The notes: generated from the sequence alone by a model not told the origin. Positions 29,136 through 41,243 are shown, counted from the stretch's first letter. The stretch is DNA of 64,000 nt from Lactobacillus laiwuensis (GCF_019972835.1 NZ_BPPB01000001.1:372001-436000), one strand, 5' to 3'. Translations and numbers: made by a program.

Positions 29136-29357
29136 TTAGTTATTCTTGTCTTGATTATGACCATAAGAACCCCAAAAATAACCAATTAGGACTCCGATAA
29201 TGATCATCAATACTAAAATTATGATCAAAGGTAATTTAAATTGAAATAAGCCAAAGTTAATGGCAACATTATTCGTATTTAAAACAACAAAAATTACTGC
29301 CAATAAGGTTAAAATCAATGTAAAAATGAGCTTAATCTGCTTTGTTTTACTTTTCAT
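29136..29357 (-). CDS. LapA-domain (DUF1049) small membrane protein
   Basis: A 73-aa protein with two transmembrane helices (LIFTLILTLLAVIFVVLN and LIIILVLMIIIGVLIGYFWG) and the intervening NTNNVAINFGLFQFKLP typical of LapA/DUF1049. Function in Gram-positives is unknown. A GTG overlapping the SDR stop opens the frame nine bases earlier; ATG 29357 has better SD spacing. Confidence 0.8.
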   Translation of the reverse strand: MKSKTKQIKLIFTLILTLLAVIFVVLNTNNVAINFGLFQFKLPLIIILVLMIIIGVLIGYFWGSYGHNQDKNN

Positions 29358-29365
29358 ACTCTGCA

Positions 29366-30160
29366 CTACTTTCTGGAAGCAAACTTCAGCGACAATTCAT
29401 CACCTATCGTTGGGAATAGGTTATACAATTTAGCTAAAATTGCCAAACTCACTGGTAAATTAAGCTCGCGCTTATTACTGCCAAAGAAATGAACTACTTG
29501 CCAAGCAACATCATCCGGATCCAGCACAAATTTTTGTACGCTTTCAGCATAATGCCCGCTTTTATCAGCAATATTAAAGAAATTAGTGTAAACGGGTCCT
29601 GGATTAACCGTCATAACCTTAACTCCAAATGGCTTTAACTCCAAACGCAAAACATTTGAAAACTGAATTACAGCTGCTTTTGATGCACTGTATGCTGCTG
29701 ATTTTACAGTCGGAACCTTTCCTGCAATTGAACCAATATTAATAATCTGTCCGGACTTTTGTTCCATCATTAGTCGACCAACTAAACGACTAAAATACAT
29801 TAATCCTAAAACATTAACTTGAAACATGGCTGTAACTTCGCGGCGGTTTGATTCTACAAAGTTTTCAAATTTGCCAAAACCCGCGCAATTGACTAAATAG
29901 TCAACATGTTTGGTTAATTTGATAATTTTAGTAAAAGCAGCATCTATCTGGTCGCTTTGACTCATATCAGTCACTATTGTGTAGGAATCGGCCCCTGACA
30001 GTTCGTGTGCTTCAGAAGCTACCTTTTCCAGTTTTGCTTTATTTCGGGCAATTAAAATAACAGTTGCTCCCCTGCCAGCACTTTCCAGTGCAATAGAATG
30101 GCCTATTCCACTTGAAGCACCTGTTATTACAACCACTTTATTTCTAAGAGAATCACTCAT
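29366..30160 (-). CDS. Short-chain dehydrogenase/reductase (YqjQ-like)
   Basis: A 264-aa classical SDR: NAD(P)-binding GASSGIGHS at about residues 14-22, NCAGFG, catalytic Ser in NIGSIAG and YSASK (Tyr-x-x-x-Lys). The substrate is unknown. It overlaps the rnz stop by eight bases, the same rnz-SDR arrangement seen in other lactobacilli and bacilli. Confidence 0.92.
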   Translation of the reverse strand: MSDSLRNKVVVITGASSGIGHSIALESAGRGATVILIARNKAKLEKVASEAHELSGADSYTIVTDMSQSDQIDAAFTKIIKLTKHVDYLVNCAGFGKFENFVESNRREVTAMFQVNVLGLMYFSRLVGRLMMEQKSGQIINIGSIAGKVPTVKSAAYSASKAAVIQFSNVLRLELKPFGVKVMTVNPGPVYTNFFNIADKSGHYAESVQKFVLDPDDVAWQVVHFFGSNKRELNLPVSLAILAKLYNLFPTIGDELSLKFASRK

Positions 30161-31094
30161 CTTTTTCTCCTTTCATCGGAATTACAATTCGGTCGAAATC
30201 ATTAGCTAATCTAGTATTTGCAAATATTTTTTGTGCCTGATTTTCCAATTTTTTGGCTTTAACACCTAAATATCTAGCGGAAATATGATTTAAATATAAA
30301 CGTTTTACATTATTATCACGCGCAATTTTTGCTGCTTCTACTGCCGTAGAATGATAATATGAATGAGCTAAATCTGCCTCATTACCGGCAAAAGTAGATT
30401 CATGTACCAAAACATCCGCATTCTGTGCTAATTGTGCAATTGCAGGAGTTGCCCGTGTGTCATAAATAATAGTAACAATTCTACCTTTTTTGTTAGGACC
30501 CAAAAAATCATTTCCATCTAATATAGTACCATTATCCAGAACAATTTTTTCACCATTTTTAAGTTTACCAAGTAATGGGCCATTAGGTACATTATATTGC
30601 GCTAGTTTAGCCATTAAAAGTTCTCCCGGATGATCATCTTCAACTACCCGAAAGCCAAAACTAGGTACACGATGGGCCAATTTTTCTGTATAAACTTTAA
30701 AGCCATTTCCATGAAAAATCAAACCACCTTCTTCTAATACAACAAACTTAATAGGATAGCTAATTTTTGTTCGTGAAATTTTCAAAGCTGTTCGTACAAA
30801 TTGCTCTAAGCCTGCCGGACCGTATATTGTAATCGGCCCAACATCCCCTTGAAATGATCTTGTTGCTAACAATCCTGGCAAGCCAAAAATATGATCCCCA
30901 TGATTATGGGAAATAAATATTTTAGTGACTTTACGCAATCTAATATTTGTTCGTAAAATTTGATGTTGTGTTGCTTCTCCCACATCAAATAACCAAATTT
31001 CATTGATCTCATCAAGCATTTTTAGAGCAATACTTGATACATTACGTTTCTTCGAAGGTTGTCCTGCTCCAGTTCCTAAAAATTGTAACTCCAT
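30153..31094 (-). CDS. rnz: Ribonuclease Z
   Basis: tRNA 3' processing endonuclease of the metallo-beta-lactamase fold, 313 aa. MELQFLGTGAGQPSKKRNVS, the metal motif HNHGDHIFGLPGLL, and later VHESTF and YLNHISARY with remaining ligands. The PSKKRN segment is the long-form bacterial RNase Z start. Located 11 bases after the acyltransferase stop, in the uvrC-obgE run. Confidence 0.96.
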   Translation of the reverse strand: MELQFLGTGAGQPSKKRNVSSIALKMLDEINEIWLFDVGEATQHQILRTNIRLRKVTKIFISHNHGDHIFGLPGLLATRSFQGDVGPITIYGPAGLEQFVRTALKISRTKISYPIKFVVLEEGGLIFHGNGFKVYTEKLAHRVPSFGFRVVEDDHPGELLMAKLAQYNVPNGPLLGKLKNGEKIVLDNGTILDGNDFLGPNKKGRIVTIIYDTRATPAIAQLAQNADVLVHESTFAGNEADLAHSYYHSTAVEAAKIARDNNVKRLYLNHISARYLGVKAKKLENQAQKIFANTRLANDFDRIVIPMKGEKDE

Positions 31095-31105
31095 ACTCTA
31101 CCTAT

Positions 31106-33025
31106 CTAATACTTAGCATTTTCTACTACTTTTTTAACAATTAAAGCACTGTAATGCTTTGACCCTATTGGTGTTGGGTGCGTTTTATCTTCGTAAAACC
31201 AACTTGGATGCTTTTCTGCATATGAATGCCAATTAATCACTTTAAAATTATGGTATTTTTTTGCAGCTTCATTCAATAAGTTATTTACCTCATTTTGCCA
31301 GGGTTTAGCCGGTACATAAGTATTTATCCAAAATACCTGTCTTTTATGTCCTAACTGCTTCATTAAATCATCTATATCAGACATTTTAAAAGGACCATTA
31401 GTACCTAAACCTATTAAGACATTCTTTCCTAAAGCCTTTTCATTCTGATAATGCTTTAGTAAAGCGAATGAAACATTCAGTTGACGTGAAATAGCCGCAT
31501 CAATCACAGCCTTAGGCAACAAATCTTTCAAATCATTACTAGAGCCCGCCATAACTGAATCGCCAATAGCAGTTAAATCAATTTTACGTGCTAATTGAAT
31601 TTCAATTTGTGAAATACCATATTTCTCAAAAGATTTTTTTATTGGATGTTTCTTTGCTGCTTGTTTAGCTTCCTTTATTAGTTTAGCTTTTTTTTGCTCT
31701 CTCGGACTAATTTTTTGGTATTCCTTAATTAACTCATTATTATCTTTTCTTTGTTGTTTACGATTTGCTCTGATTCTGCGTGCCAGCTGGCTTTGACTGA
31801 AATTCTGAGCCTTTGCAGCAGGAGAAATTAAAATTGCAATGCTACCAGTTAAAAAAATCAAGCCTGTGAAAACCGCTTTCGCTTTTTGAAAATAATTTTT
31901 TGCTTTTTTATCAAAAATCTGTTGCAAATATTTTTTAATTTTTGGCCAGGAAATTTTGCCACATGGTCGTTCTACCAATCTATATGCAAGCTCACTTAAA
32001 ATAACTATTAAAACTAGCTCAATAAAACGATAAAGCAAAACATGATCTGCCATATTGGAAACTTTATCCTCAAAAAAGATCATTACTGGAAACTGATAAA
32101 GATAAATTTCATAACTTCTCGAACCAATCCAATTAAAAATAGGATTAGTTAACCATTTATTCCAGTGGCTTCCTGGATGAGCAATCACACCCACCAATAT
32201 TGTTGTAAACAACGTGAACAAAAACATTCCGCCCAAGTATGTAAATGCATTCTCCGCATTCATTACGGGAGAAAGAAACAAAAATATCATTTCACAAAAA
32301 GAAATCAGACCAATAATATCTAACGTAATAGAATCATTGCGCTTGATATTGCTCTTCAACTTATTTAGTGGCCAAATCACAGCAAGAGCTGCCCCTAGGC
32401 CCAAAGAAAAGAATCTAGTGTCTGTACCGTAATAAATGCGATTAACATCAACCTTGGCGCTAAACATTATTGCCATTTCAACTGCTGAAAGTGCAGATAA
32501 AATTAGTAAAATACTAAAAATGTTTTTTCTTTTTTTGCCATATTTCACTAACAAAAAAATAACTATTGGCCATAGTATATAAAACTGACCGTTAATTGAC
32601 ATTGTCCACAAATGGACAAACGGAGATTCGTTGGCGGCAAAGCGCTCAAAGTAACTTTGACCATTTAAAATCTGCCAAAAATTATAAACGTTGAACAAAT
32701 TGGCCATAACTATTTGACCTAGTTTGACAAGTAAATTACGTTGAAATAAAACAATATATGCTGCAGAAAGCCATAGTACTGCAATCAATGGTGGATATAT
32801 TTTTTTAATTCTACTCAAATAAAACTTTTTATTATTATAAAAGCCCTTTTCTTCATATGACTTTAGTATTTGGCAAGTTACCAGGTAACCTGATAAAACA
32901 AAAAAAATCGGTACGCCAAGATATCCGCCCACAAAAGTATTAGGATCGAAGTGATATAGAATCACGCCGATTACTGCCAAAGCTCTAAGTCCAGAATATC
33001 CTGTAATGTATCGATTTTTTGCCAT
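31106..33025 (-). CDS. Peptidoglycan O-acyltransferase, OatA-like
   Basis: A 639-aa two-domain protein. Residues about 1-375 form an Acyltransferase-3 membrane domain with ten or eleven helices (YHFDPNTFVGGYLGVPIFFVLSGYLV). The extracellular C-terminus (about 475-639) is an SGNH hydrolase domain with TAIGDSVMAGS, the GTNG block and DKTHPTPIGSKHY carrying the catalytic Asp-x-x-His. This architecture is that of OatA, which O-acetylates peptidoglycan and gives lysozyme resistance; other acceptors such as exopolysaccharide are possible. Confidence 0.85.
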   Translation of the reverse strand: MAKNRYITGYSGLRALAVIGVILYHFDPNTFVGGYLGVPIFFVLSGYLVTCQILKSYEEKGFYNNKKFYLSRIKKIYPPLIAVLWLSAAYIVLFQRNLLVKLGQIVMANLFNVYNFWQILNGQSYFERFAANESPFVHLWTMSINGQFYILWPIVIFLLVKYGKKRKNIFSILLILSALSAVEMAIMFSAKVDVNRIYYGTDTRFFSLGLGAALAVIWPLNKLKSNIKRNDSITLDIIGLISFCEMIFLFLSPVMNAENAFTYLGGMFLFTLFTTILVGVIAHPGSHWNKWLTNPIFNWIGSRSYEIYLYQFPVMIFFEDKVSNMADHVLLYRFIELVLIVILSELAYRLVERPCGKISWPKIKKYLQQIFDKKAKNYFQKAKAVFTGLIFLTGSIAILISPAAKAQNFSQSQLARRIRANRKQQRKDNNELIKEYQKISPREQKKAKLIKEAKQAAKKHPIKKSFEKYGISQIEIQLARKIDLTAIGDSVMAGSSNDLKDLLPKAVIDAAISRQLNVSFALLKHYQNEKALGKNVLIGLGTNGPFKMSDIDDLMKQLGHKRQVFWINTYVPAKPWQNEVNNLLNEAAKKYHNFKVINWHSYAEKHPSWFYEDKTHPTPIGSKHYSALIVKKVVENAKY

Positions 33026-33047
33026 TTTTTCAAAACTTTTCTATTTA

Positions 33048-34352
<1,305 letters not shown>

Positions 34353-34428
34353 CTAGATTCTCCTTCCGTCTTTCTTAACCATATTACTATACCACAAAAA
34401 GTTTGGTCAATTGCGGTAAAAATCAATA

Positions 34429-36231
34429 TTACAAGGTCAATTTAACTGTCTGAGCCTGGGGCAATGTTAATCCGGCAGAACGTAATTCATCAATTGAGGC
34501 CTCTTTAATTTTTTTCAAAGAGCCAAATTTTCGTAAAAGCTTATTTCTACTTTTTGGACCGATTCCCTTAATGGAATCAAGTTTGCTCGATAAAGCATTT
34601 TTAGCATGAGTCCTCCTGTGGAAGGTAATTGCAAAGCGGTGTACTTCATCCTGAATTCTAGTCATTAAATAGAAGCCCTGAGATTTTGGATCCAAGGGTA
34701 TTAATTTTAAGGGCACACCATTAATCGGATCTCCATACAAAAGATGGTTGGTTCTGTGCTTGTTATCTTTGACCATACCAGCAACTGGAATATTAAGGTT
34801 CAGCTCATTGCGTAGAATATCTTCACAAGCATCTACTTGAATTTGACCACCATCCATCAAAATTAGATCTGGCATTGGTTTGTGTTCCTTAAGCAGTCTG
34901 CTATATCTCCTGCGAACAACTTCACGAGTATTACGGACTTCATCGCCACCATTTTGGTGCTCAACTTCACCCTTTAATTTATACTTACGATATGAATTTT
35001 TATCTGGTTCACCATCTTTAAAAACAACTAATGCCGAAACCGGATCAGCCCCTTGAATATGTGAATGGTCGAAACTTTCAATGACGTGACCATAAGGCAA
35101 CCCCAAGGAATCAAAAATTTCTTTCTGTGCTCCCTTAGTTTTTCTATTGCCTAATTCCAGCAGACGAAATTTTTCGTCCAGCTTGATTTTGGCATTGTCT
35201 TTTGCCATATTTAATAAAGATCGCTTTTGCCCTCTTTTTGGCGTTCTCACCGGTACATGTAAAACTTCACTTAGCGCCTCATTATCGATTTTGGCAGGTA
35301 CAAGAACTTCTTTTGGCAGTATTCTATTCTTTTGCCCGTAAAATTGAACAATAAAGGATGCAAAAGTATCCTCTGGATCATTAGTATCTGTCAGTGGATA
35401 CATCCTAGTTTCGCTTCTGAGCAGCTTAGCTTGTCTTAAAAAGAAAATTTGAATGGCTATCCATGATTTATCAACATAAAAATTAAATATGTCACGTTGA
35501 GTATTGTCATTCGAAATAATTTTTTGCTTCTCGACAGTTTCTTCAATGTAATTAAGCTGATCACGAATTTCAGCTGCTCGCTCAAATTCAAGGTTTTGAG
35601 AGGCAGCTGTCATTTTTCCGTTAAGATCTTTCTTTACCCAGGCTATGTCACCGTTTAAAAAGCTCTTAATCTTTTTTACTTGTGCTTCATAGACTGACTT
35701 TGGTACTGTTTTAAAACATGCTCCCAAACACTGTCCCATATGATAATACAAACAGGGTCTGCCCTGCTTGCCATGGCAACGTCTTAGAGGAAAAACTTTT
35801 TGAATAAACTTAAGGGTCGCTTGTGCAGCATAAACATTAGGATACGGTCCAAAATAATAGCCTCCATCTTTTCTAATGATGCTGGTTAACTTAGTTTGTG
35901 GATCACGTTCATTAGTAATCTCAATATATGGATACCCGGTTCCTTGTTTTAATTGCACATTGTAATATGGCTGGTATTTCTTGATGAGCGTGACCTCAAG
36001 TAAAAATGCCTCTTTATCAGTTGAAACTGTGATAATATCATAATCACGAATATCTTCAACCAATTCAGCTCTCCTGCCAATTTGAGTACTTTTGAAATAG
36101 GAGCGTACTCTACTCCTAAGATTTTTCGACTTGCCAACATAAATAACCTTGCCATTTACATCTTTCATTAAGTAACAGCCAGGCTTAGCTGGTAAAAGTT
36201 TTAATTTATTTTCAATCAGCTGAGTTGCCAA
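34429..36231 (-). CDS. uvrC: Excinuclease ABC subunit C
   Basis: Nucleotide-excision repair nuclease, 600 aa. N-terminal GIY-YIG domain (PGCYLMKDVNGKVIYVGKS), Cys-rich CHGKQGRPCLYYHMGQCLGAC, UVR motif near residue 200, RNase H-like C-terminal nuclease (FDHSHIQGAD; MDGGQIQVDA) and helix-hairpin-helix (LDSIKGIGPKSRNKLLRKF). Start codon TTG 36231 with SD GGGGGAGTGA. Confidence 0.97.
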   Translation of the reverse strand: MATQLIENKLKLLPAKPGCYLMKDVNGKVIYVGKSKNLRSRVRSYFKSTQIGRRAELVEDIRDYDIITVSTDKEAFLLEVTLIKKYQPYYNVQLKQGTGYPYIEITNERDPQTKLTSIIRKDGGYYFGPYPNVYAAQATLKFIQKVFPLRRCHGKQGRPCLYYHMGQCLGACFKTVPKSVYEAQVKKIKSFLNGDIAWVKKDLNGKMTAASQNLEFERAAEIRDQLNYIEETVEKQKIISNDNTQRDIFNFYVDKSWIAIQIFFLRQAKLLRSETRMYPLTDTNDPEDTFASFIVQFYGQKNRILPKEVLVPAKIDNEALSEVLHVPVRTPKRGQKRSLLNMAKDNAKIKLDEKFRLLELGNRKTKGAQKEIFDSLGLPYGHVIESFDHSHIQGADPVSALVVFKDGEPDKNSYRKYKLKGEVEHQNGGDEVRNTREVVRRRYSRLLKEHKPMPDLILMDGGQIQVDACEDILRNELNLNIPVAGMVKDNKHRTNHLLYGDPINGVPLKLIPLDPKSQGFYLMTRIQDEVHRFAITFHRRTHAKNALSSKLDSIKGIGPKSRNKLLRKFGSLKKIKEASIDELRSAGLTLPQAQTVKLTL

Positions 36232-36259
36232 AAAATCACTCCCCCAAATTCGCTATCAT

Positions 36260-36287
36260 ATTTTAACATACAATTTATGGTTTGAAA
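36260..36287 (-). promoter_or_regulatory. uvrC promoter candidate
   Basis: Minus strand TTTCAA (36287-36282), 16-base spacer, TAAAAT (36265-36260) preceded by TGT. No UvrC-specific LexA box was recognised. Confidence 0.45.
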
Positions 36288-36443
36288 TTTGCTTTTGCTT
36301 GGTTGCATTTTGATTATTATAAAATTATAATTTCAAAATATAGCTTTACATAATTAATTTTATTTAAAACTAACAAATTATTGTATTTTCTGGCTTGTGC
36401 TTTTGTTTTTTATTATAATTAAGATCAGAAAGGAAATATTATC

Positions 36444-36572
36444 ATGGGTTTAACTTTTAAAAAACAAGACGAATTAGAAAAATTATTTGACAAATTTGCC
36501 ACTGTGCCTGAAGACAAAAAGAAAAAATTAGCAAAAAACAAGGATAAAGTAGTCAAAGATAAAGACAACTAA
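36444..36572 (+). CDS. 42-aa small charged protein (possibly SPJ_0845 family)
   Basis: ATG 36444 to TAA 36572. The 42 residues start MGLTFKKQDELEKLFDKFA and end in a Lys/Asp-rich tail; no membrane segment. SD AGAAAGGA lies seven to ten bases upstream, a perfect TATAAT is at 36414-36419, and a strong terminator follows directly, so it has its own transcription unit. The opening resembles small proteins annotated as the SPJ_0845 family in lactobacilli and streptococci, but I recall this only loosely. Function unknown. Confidence 0.75.
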   Translation: MGLTFKKQDELEKLFDKFATVPEDKKKKLAKNKDKVVKDKDN

Positions 36573-36603
36573 AAATGGTTCTCAACTGAGAACCATTTTT
36601 TCT
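36571..36603. terminator. Bidirectional terminator, small protein gene and engB
   Basis: AAAAATGGTTCTC / GAGAACCATTTTT perfect stem with T-runs on both strands, between convergent genes. Confidence 0.9.
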
Positions 36604-36611
36604 TGCAAATT

Positions 36612-37196
36612 TTACAGGTTTTGTTCAATCCATTGCCAAACTTCTTGAACATGTAATTTTTGGACCGAACTAAAAGTAAGAACATCAACATTATCATGAT
36701 TTAAATCAAATTTTCGCTTTAACATAGTAAGCACTTGATTTTGCTGACTCTTCTTAACCTTATCAATTTTAGTACAAACTACTAAAATCGGTATATTAAG
36801 ATATAATGCATAATTATACATAGCTACATCATTTTTAGTAGGCTCATGCCTGGCATCCACTAGAATAATTAATCCTTGTAAGTTCGCCCTGGTTTCAAGG
36901 TAATCTTGAATCATTGTACCAAACTGTTCGCGCTTTTTTTGCGAAACTTTGGCGTAGCCATACCCTGGCACATCAACCAAATAAAAGTCATGATTTACTA
37001 AATAAAAATTAAGTGTTTGCGTTTTTCCGGGTTGTGCCGAAGTTCGCGCTAAATTTTTACGATTCAATAATGTATTTATTAAACTTGATTTTCCCACATT
37101 AGAACGACCAGAAAGTGCAATTTCAGGCAAATTATCAGCTGGATATTGATCCTCACGCACAGCACTGATTGCATATGAACTCTCTTTAATGATCAT
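36612..37196 (-). CDS. engB: Ribosome biogenesis GTPase EngB (YsxC)
   Basis: A 194-aa GTPase of 50S assembly: [12 protein letters not shown] (G1), DVPGYGYAK (G3), CTKIDK (G4). Its ATG overlaps the clpX stop by 11 bases; clpX-ysxC coupling is standard in Bacilli. Confidence 0.96.
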   Translation of the reverse strand: MIIKESSYAISAVREDQYPADNLPEIALSGRSNVGKSSLINTLLNRKNLARTSAQPGKTQTLNFYLVNHDFYLVDVPGYGYAKVSQKKREQFGTMIQDYLETRANLQGLIILVDARHEPTKNDVAMYNYALYLNIPILVVCTKIDKVKKSQQNQVLTMLKRKFDLNHDNVDVLTFSSVQKLHVQEVWQWIEQNL

Positions 37197-38463
37197 TAGC
37201 TGCCTTTATTTCTTCATTATTTTCCTGATCATCCTCTTTACGTCTTGTTACGTTTGGTTCGGCATTTTTTTCAATGACATCTTTAGTAACTTTTACGTTC
37301 TCAATATCAGGCTCACTTGGAGTTTTATACATGATACCCATCATTGCATTTTCAATTATAGTCCGCAAGCCACGTGCTCCCATATTACGGTCAATGGCCA
37401 AATCTGCTATAGCTTTTAAAGCATCTGGTGTAAATTCTAAGTTAACCTGATCAAGCGACATCAATTTTTTATATTGCTTTACCAGTGCATTCTTAGGCTC
37501 AGTTAAAATTCTAACTAAATCATTTCTATCTAACTTATCTAAGGTAGCAATAATTGGAATACGACCAATAAATTCTGGAATCAGCCCAAACTTAACCAAA
37601 TCTCCTGTCGTTAAATGTTTAGTCCAAGAATCATCTTGCACTTTATTAAGCTCATTTTCAGCACTAAAACCGATTACTTTTTTACCTAAACGACTTTTGA
37701 CAATTTGTTCGATACCATCGAATGCTCCACCAACTATAAATAAAATGTTGGTGGTATTTATCTGTATTAATTCTTGCTGAGGGTGTTTACGGCCTCCTTG
37801 TGGTGGAACTGAAGCAATAGTACCTTCCAAAATTTTTAATAATGACTGCTGAACGCCTTCACCTGAAACATCTCTAGTAATTGAAACATTTTCAGATTTT
37901 TTAGAAATTTTATCAATCTCATCAATATAAATGATTCCCCGTTCTGCACGTTCTATGTCGTAATCTGCATTTTGCAATAATTTAAGTAAAATGTTTTCAA
38001 CATCTTCACCAACATAGCCTGCTTCAGTTAAGGTAGTTGCATCAGCTATTGCAAAAGGCACATCTAAAATACGGGCTAAAGTTTGAGCCAAGTATGTTTT
38101 ACCCGAACCAGTTGGTCCAATCAAAGCAATATTTGATTTTTGCAATTCTGTCGAAGAATCAACATCCATTTGTGTAACGCGCTTATAATGATTATAAACT
38201 GCAACTGATAAAATCTTTTTTGCACGCTCTTGGCCAATAACGTACTGGTCAAGCTGCTTTTTAATTTCCATTGGTTTAGGTAAATCCTGTGCTTTTTTTA
38301 AAGAATCAGATTTCAGTTCATCGTCAATAATTCTTTTTGATAAGTCTACACATTCATTACAAATATAAACCCCGTTGCCAGCAATCATTTTTTTAACTTG
38401 ATCTTGTGTTTTGTCACAAAAGGAACATTTAATAACCTCTTGATCAGTAAATTGTGATGCCAT
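37186..38463 (-). CDS. clpX: ATP-dependent Clp protease ATPase subunit ClpX
   Basis: AAA+ unfoldase of 425 aa that feeds ClpP. N-terminal zinc-binding domain ([10 protein letters not shown]...CNEC), Walker [13 protein letters not shown], Walker [11 protein letters not shown], the ClpP-docking IGF loop in KVIGFSAE, arginine finger region PEFIGRIP and sensor-2 [19 protein letters not shown]. It follows tig, from which a terminator separates it. Confidence 0.98.
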   Translation of the reverse strand: MASQFTDQEVIKCSFCDKTQDQVKKMIAGNGVYICNECVDLSKRIIDDELKSDSLKKAQDLPKPMEIKKQLDQYVIGQERAKKILSVAVYNHYKRVTQMDVDSSTELQKSNIALIGPTGSGKTYLAQTLARILDVPFAIADATTLTEAGYVGEDVENILLKLLQNADYDIERAERGIIYIDEIDKISKKSENVSITRDVSGEGVQQSLLKILEGTIASVPPQGGRKHPQQELIQINTTNILFIVGGAFDGIEQIVKSRLGKKVIGFSAENELNKVQDDSWTKHLTTGDLVKFGLIPEFIGRIPIIATLDKLDRNDLVRILTEPKNALVKQYKKLMSLDQVNLEFTPDALKAIADLAIDRNMGARGLRTIIENAMMGIMYKTPSEPDIENVKVTKDVIEKNAEPNVTRRKEDDQENNEEIKAANDH

Positions 38464-38535
38464 TCTATTCCTCCTTGTATCTACAAGTCTAAGGTTAGCA
38501 TAAAATACGGGTTGTATATGAATTATATGCTTATA

Positions 38536-38567
38536 AAATAAAAAGGCAGTACGACACCACCTTTTTA
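38536..38567 (-). terminator. Terminator after tig
   Basis: Minus-strand stem AAAAAGGTGG / CTGCCTTTTT (two G-T wobbles) ending in five T. Confidence 0.75.
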
Positions 38568-38583
38568 CTCAAATTTTAAGACT

Positions 38584-39909
38584 CTACTTTTTATCAGACT
38601 TGTTTTCGTCTTTTTTAGTCTTAGATTTAGAAACTTGTTTTGCGTTGTCAGCGACAATATTAATAGCCTTACGTACATTAATGTCATGTGAAAGCATATC
38701 ATCAGTCAGAGTGCTACGGACAGTTTTTTCATCCATGTTATATTCACTAGCTAGGTTTTTTATTTCCTTGTCAATTTCTTCCTTAGTGGCTTTAATGTCC
38801 TCTTTTTTGACAATTGCCTCAAGTACCAGGTTAGTTTTAACTCTTTCTTCAGCATCTTTACCGAATTGTGAACGTAATTGATCTTCTGTAGTATTAGTTA
38901 TCTTGTAATATGTCTCAGGGCTAATACCTTGGCGCTGCATATTTCCTAAATATTGATTCATTTGCGTATTGATATCTTCTTGAATCATAGCATCTGGAAT
39001 TTTATCAATAGTAGCATTGGCAACAGCACCTTCAATTGCCGCTTGTTCAATTTCGTCTTGTGCCGCTTCTTCCTTTTGTGCCTTTAAGTCCTTCTTGATC
39101 TTTTCTTTTAAATCATCAAGAGTTTCAACTGAGTCATCTACATCTTTAGCAAATTCATCATCTAATTTTGGCAACTGTTTTGATTTAACTTCGTGAACCT
39201 TGGTAGCAAAATGAGCTTCCTTACCAGCTAAATCTTTTGCACCATAATCTTCTGGAAATGTTACAACTACATCTACATCATCACCAGCTTTATGACCAAT
39301 TAATTGATCTTCAAAACCTGGAATAAATGTATTAGATCCTAATTCAAGAGAGTAGTCCTCTGCAGAACCGCCATCAAAAGCTTTACCAGCAACTGTTCCT
39401 TTATAGTCAATGGTAACTGTATCACCCTTAGCTGCTGCACTCTTCTTCAATACTAACTCTGCATTCTTTTCACGCTCGTCTTTTAGTTTAGCATCAATAT
39501 CTTTAGCATATACTCGGGTATTTTGTTTAGGCACTTCGATTCCTTTGTATTCGCCCAGTTTTACCTCAGGTTCAACAGTAACAGTGGCTTTCATTTGCCA
39601 ATCTTTACCTTTTTCCATTGAAACAGGTAAAATTTGTGGTTGACCTACAGCCGCAATATCAGCTTCTTTAAGTGCTGACTCATAGGCATCAGGTAATACA
39701 ATATTCAATGCATTTTCATACAATGATTCTTCACCATAATATTGATCAAAAATCACGCGCGAAACATGTCCCTTTCTAAAGCCAGGAACACGCAAACTGT
39801 TCTTTACTCTCCTAAATGCTTGATCTAGCCCACGCTTTACATCAGCTTGGGGAATATCAAAAGTAAGTTCACCGGTAGTATTATCGGTTTTATTCCATTT
39901 TACAGACAT
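38584..39909 (-). CDS. tig: Trigger factor
   Basis: Ribosome-bound chaperone, 441 aa. N-terminal ribosome-binding signature [11 protein letters not shown] (GFRxGxxP region), FKBP-type PPIase domain ([20 protein letters not shown]), and a long helical C-terminal domain. The tail is very Lys-rich. Located between tuf and clpX, as usual. Confidence 0.97.
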   Translation of the reverse strand: MSVKWNKTDNTTGELTFDIPQADVKRGLDQAFRRVKNSLRVPGFRKGHVSRVIFDQYYGEESLYENALNIVLPDAYESALKEADIAAVGQPQILPVSMEKGKDWQMKATVTVEPEVKLGEYKGIEVPKQNTRVYAKDIDAKLKDEREKNAELVLKKSAAAKGDTVTIDYKGTVAGKAFDGGSAEDYSLELGSNTFIPGFEDQLIGHKAGDDVDVVVTFPEDYGAKDLAGKEAHFATKVHEVKSKQLPKLDDEFAKDVDDSVETLDDLKEKIKKDLKAQKEEAAQDEIEQAAIEGAVANATIDKIPDAMIQEDINTQMNQYLGNMQRQGISPETYYKITNTTEDQLRSQFGKDAEERVKTNLVLEAIVKKEDIKATKEEIDKEIKNLASEYNMDEKTVRSTLTDDMLSHDINVRKAINIVADNAKQVSKSKTKKDENKSDKK

Positions 39910-39997
39910 TAATTAAATACCTCCAATGTCAAGTTAAATTGCATCGTTACATACTAAATTATCTTACATTAAACACTCGCAAAAAACAAACTTAGGC

Positions 39998-40035
39998 AAA
40001 AAAAGATGTACTTCTATGAAGAAGTACATCTTTTT
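39998..40035 (-). terminator. Terminator after tuf
   Basis: Perfect 15-bp stem (AAAAAGATGTACTTC / GAAGTACATCTTTTT, 6-base loop) with a T-run on the minus strand. Confidence 0.93.
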
Positions 40036-40052
40036 AAACTGTTTTTAACGAA

Positions 40053-41243
40053 CTAGTCAAGAATTTCAGTAACTTGACCAGCACCAACAGTACGACCACC
40101 TTCACGGATAGTGAACTTAGTACCCTTTTCAATGGCTGCTGGTTTAATCAATTTAACAGTAAATTCTGTGTTATCGCCAGGCATAACCATTTCAGTACCT
40201 TCTGGTAATTCAATTTCTCCAGTAATATCTGTAGTGTGGAAATAGAATTGTGGACGGTAATCTGAGAAGAATGGGGTGTGACGTCCGCCTTCCTCTTTCT
40301 TCAAAACGTAAACTTGGCCTTTAAACTCGTGGTGAGTTTGAATTGAGCCAGGCGCAGCCAAAACTTGTCCACGAACAACTTGGTCACGGTCAATACCACG
40401 AAGCAATACACCAACGTTGTCTCCGGCTTCACCTAAGTCCAAAGTCTTGTGGAACATTTCCAAACCAGTTACAACTGATTTAAGAACTTTATCTACCAAG
40501 CCGACAATCTCAACTTCATCACCGATCTTAACTGTACCACGGTCGATACGACCTGAAGCAACAGTACCACGACCAGTAATAGTGAAGACATCTTCAACTG
40601 GCATCAAGAATGGCTTATCAGTTTGACGTTCAGGAGTTGGAATATATTCATCAACTGTGTCCATCAACTTCATGATAACTTCTTCTTGTTCCTTGTCACC
40701 TTGTAAAGCTTTCAATGCTGAACCACGGATAACTGGAATGTCATCACCAGGATAATCGTATTCAGTCAACAAGTCACGAACTTCCATTTCAACTAAGTCA
40801 ATCAGTTCTGGGTCGTCAACTAAATCAGTTTTGTTCAAGAAAACAACGATGTAGTTAACACCAACTTGACGAGCAAGTAAAATGTGTTCACGAGTTTGTG
40901 GCATAGGACCATCAGTTGCGGCAACAACTAAGATAGCTCCATCCATTTGGGCAGCACCGGTAATCATGTTCTTAATGTAGTCGGCGTGACCTGGGGCATC
41001 CATGTGGGCGTAGTGACGATTTTCAGTTTCGTACTCTACGTGAGCGGTATTGATAGTAATACCACGTTCCTTTTCCTCTGGGGCTGCATCGATTTCTGAA
41101 TAATCTTCTGCTTTAGCCAAGCCCTTTTCTGATAAAACTTTAGTAATAGCCGCTGTTAAAGTGGTCTTACCATGGTCAACGTGACCGATAGTACCAATGT
41201 TTACGTGTGGCTTTGTTCTAACGTAATGTTCTTTTTCTGCCAT
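40053..41243 (-). CDS. tuf: Elongation factor Tu
   Basis: A 396-aa GTPase delivering aminoacyl-t[36 protein letters not shown] and LNKTDL are intact. The frame opens further upstream at 41270, but SD GGAGGGTC lies before ATG 41243 ([17 protein letters not shown]), the true start. Stand-alone tuf with its own strong promoter and terminator, not in the str operon. Confidence 0.99.
   Translation of the reverse strand: MAEKEHYVRTKPHVNIGTIGHVDHGKTTLTAAITKVLSEKGLAKAEDYSEIDAAPEEKERGITINTAHVEYETENRHYAHMDAPGHADYIKNMITGAAQMDGAILVVAATDGPMPQTREHILLARQVGVNYIVVFLNKTDLVDDPELIDLVEMEVRDLLTEYDYPGDDIPVIRGSALKALQGDKEQEEVIMKLMDTVDEYIPTPERQTDKPFLMPVEDVFTITGRGTVASGRIDRGTVKIGDEVEIVGLVDKVLKSVVTGLEMFHKTLDLGEAGDNVGVLLRGIDRDQVVRGQVLAAPGSIQTHHEFKGQVYVLKKEEGGRHTPFFSDYRPQFYFHTTDITGEIELPEGTEMVMPGDNTEFTVKLIKPAAIEKGTKFTIREGGRTVGAGQVTEILD

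Noticed and set aside
31116-31140. Terminator between the acyltransferase gene and rnz
   Set aside because: No inverted repeat is visible; the genes are 11 bases apart and probably cotranscribed.
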